Shown here: positions 62,501 through 64,000 of the stretch, piece by piece
Layout of the letters: every line of letters starts with the position of its first letter
How positions within the stretch are numbered: the stretch's first letter is position 1
Assembly: GCA_003342895.1 (NCBI GenBank)
Contig: PTFA01000082.1
Span: 3,048,197-3,112,196, forward strand
DNA length: 64,000 nucleotides
Source: Casuarius casuarius
Taxonomy: Eukaryota > Chordata > Aves > Casuariiformes > Casuariidae
Direction: 5' to 3'
Position numbers and translations under genes: made by a program
The notes under the pieces: generated by a model
Database searches by the model: none
Told to the model about the DNA's origin: nothing
The model's input: only the letters and a program-made list of their open reading frames with translations

Positions 62501-62980
62501 GTTCTTTCATAGGATAGCTCATTTTCTGGAGAATGAAAACACAGCATATTTAATCTAGCCAGACTGTAATAAAAACAGCTGGTGGCATGCCACAAGGGAA
62601 AGTTGTCAAAATGGAGATTGATATAAAGATATAATGCAGAGGAATATGACTAAAGGGGATATGATGAAAGCTATACTCCAACTTGGACAAAGTCTTCTCA
62701 TGGAGTCCCATTGGCATGAGGGGATGAAGCTGCTGAAAATACCAAGCACTGACTCTCACCAACACCAGTATAATTGAAGTATTATTCAGGAAGAACTAGA
62801 GGACCTTAAAGTTCAGGAACAGGCTGATGCGTAATAACATGAGCATAAAGTGGTAAACTTAAGAACTCAAAACTGTACGTTTGTCATTTGGCATCGTCAG
62901 NAGGGAATGAGTAGGGTGTAATCACAGGATTAAGAGAGGAACGTGAGCCACCACGGATGAAGCAGCCCTCAAAGAGGCAA
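59600..62980. other. non-coding AT-rich stretch, no gene seen
   Basis: No supported gene. The segment near 59905-59970, with attaattaatttcttatgag and nearby ATTA clusters, resembles AT-rich homeodomain-bound non-coding elements. The segment just before 62985 might be a more degraded 5' extension of the CR1 copy that follows, but it cannot be aligned by eye. Confidence 0.45.
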
Positions 62981-62984
62981 ATGT

Positions 62985-63270
62985 GATTTAACAATGTGTT
63001 GGATGGGACATCTGACACACATCTTTCTCATCTGCAATGCTGTCTGCAGTGCTGCTTACTTGCATACAAGAAAGAACCAGTCAAACAGCAGGACACTAGG
63101 AGAAGCAGGGGATGGGAAGCTTATCTTGCAAGAGGAGGCTACGGAGAGTTTGGCTTATTTAGCCCTGAAGAGCAGAAACTAAGAGGGATATGATTAGGCC
63201 CTTAATATATTCATTAGGCAGTAAGTTAGAGGGGGAGGAATACTCTTTAAGCTAAAGGAGGACATGTGAA
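62985..63270 (+). mobile_element. CR1 LINE 3' region with remnant of the ORF2 end
   Basis: The sequence follows the CR1 3' region: aagcaggggatgggaagctt, gaggaggctacggagagttt, ggcttatttagccctgaaga, then aactaagagggatatgatta, then gggggaggaatactctttaa and gctaaaggag. The plus-strand translation gives GYGEFGLFSPEEQKLRGI. This resembles the conserved segment near the end of CR1 sequences that reads like 'RLRELGLFSLEKRRLRGD' in younger copies. It is a broken, non-functional fragment. The 3' boundary is uncertain and may extend to about 63400. Confidence 0.75.
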
Positions 63271-63399
63271 GCAGATTGCAGGCTGACTCTGCATAGACCC
63301 TAAGTAGCAAAGAAAACCCCCAAATCCATCTTGTTAAACATAAACTAAATTTATTTTGGAAACCACCAGAAGAGACTGGAGGCCCAGGGTCCCCCATTT

Positions 63400-64000
63400 C
63401 AGGCCAGTGAGTTGGGCTCCAGGCTGACAAGCCCTAGGGCATATCCTAAGGATGGTTTCAGCTATTATAACCATGTTCAGAGTTGCCTGCTCATGCTGCT
63501 GAGGTTCAGCCACCAAGTTTCTTTAGAGGAAATATTTACCAAACTGCTTGAATGAAGGAAGTAGCCTCAGCGGTGGCTGCTGAGCTAGCAACTGTTGTGG
63601 GGCTGCAAATAATGATATCAAGATAATGTGAATTTACCTCTGAACAAGCAGAGTATTCCAATACCACCTGAGGAGCCATTCTGTAGAAGCTCTGCTTTCG
63701 TAGCTGGATGGATTGCAAAAGAAAGCAAAGGAGAGTTTTAAAAATGTTTTAAACAACAGAGATGAAGTCAGAGCTAGGGACTGTCTGAGGATCAGTCTTT
63801 GCAGTTTTTAGTATCTTTTGTATCAACTTTAGTATCAACTCTTGGAAGGAGTTCAGCCAAAAATAGGAATAAGACAAACTTTGTAATCTGAGAAATACAA
63901 GTGAAATAGACTGGCAAAGCTTATTAAGTGATATGCTGATAAGTTGTTAAAATTTGGCTAAACTTTAAAGACATGATGAAGGTGGCTCAGAGGGAGTGTG
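63400..64000. other. non-coding stretch at the window edge
   Basis: No gene or clear repeat was recognised in the last 600 bases. The small open frames have chance-like composition. Any CR1 extension beyond about 63400 cannot be followed by eye. Confidence 0.4.

Noticed and set aside
1..64000. Bacterial genes, CRISPR arrays, tRNA or rRNA genes, known microRNAs, retroviral genes
   Set aside because: Looked for by motif and found none. I checked a handful of well-known microRNA seeds only, and tRNA genes cannot be excluded without a covariance-model scan.

Overview
The window looks like nuclear DNA from a sauropsid, most likely a bird. It is AT-rich, with no compact operon-like coding and no long open frame; the longest frames, about 180 codons, have compositions expected by chance. 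Recognisable interspersed repeats are sparse and old. They include three degenerate CR1 LINE 3' ends, several MIR/CORE-SINE-like remnants, and several diverged copies of the short self-complementary repeats common in turtle, crocodilian and bird genomes. There are no mammalian Alu or L1 sequences, no bacterial genes, no CRISPR array and no recognisable virus. Isolated single N bases occur every one to a few kilobases. A crocodilian or turtle is the alternative; the low density and high divergence of the repeats favour a bird.

Layout. Positions 1 to about 48 kb are mostly intergenic or intronic. One possible minus-strand exon (5772-5972) follows a strong splice acceptor. There are GC/CpG-richer patches near 4.57-4.83, 10.2-10.5, 13.4-13.7, 23.9-24.3, 25.55-25.9 and 40.37-40.6 kb, and a possible CCAAT/TATA promoter near 29.5 kb. 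Old repeats are scattered at 5.27, 11.55, 16.2, 20.2, 28.8, 32.0, 36.6, 38.3, 38.95, 45.7, 46.86 and 47.0 kb.

The right end has the best evidence for a spliced gene, on the minus strand. Three segments (50140-50205, 49375-49498, 49108-49171) are bounded by good acceptor and donor sites and join in compatible reading phases. Together they read as two hydrophobic segments, a strongly basic stretch and a short tail ending in a stop codon. A 37-codon segment at 57424-57534, a 42-base segment at 50736-50777 and a CpG-rich stretch at about 58.69-59.12 kb lie upstream on the same strand and could belong to the same transcription unit. I do not recognise the protein. A competing reading of the same splice sites is also given. 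This is a by-eye model that needs transcript or homology support.

I found no convincing new biological system. The points most worth checking are the minus-strand gene, the interrupted inverted repeat at 21.9 kb, the perfect palindrome at 48.66 kb and the block with RFX-like and homeodomain-like sites at 42.5 kb.
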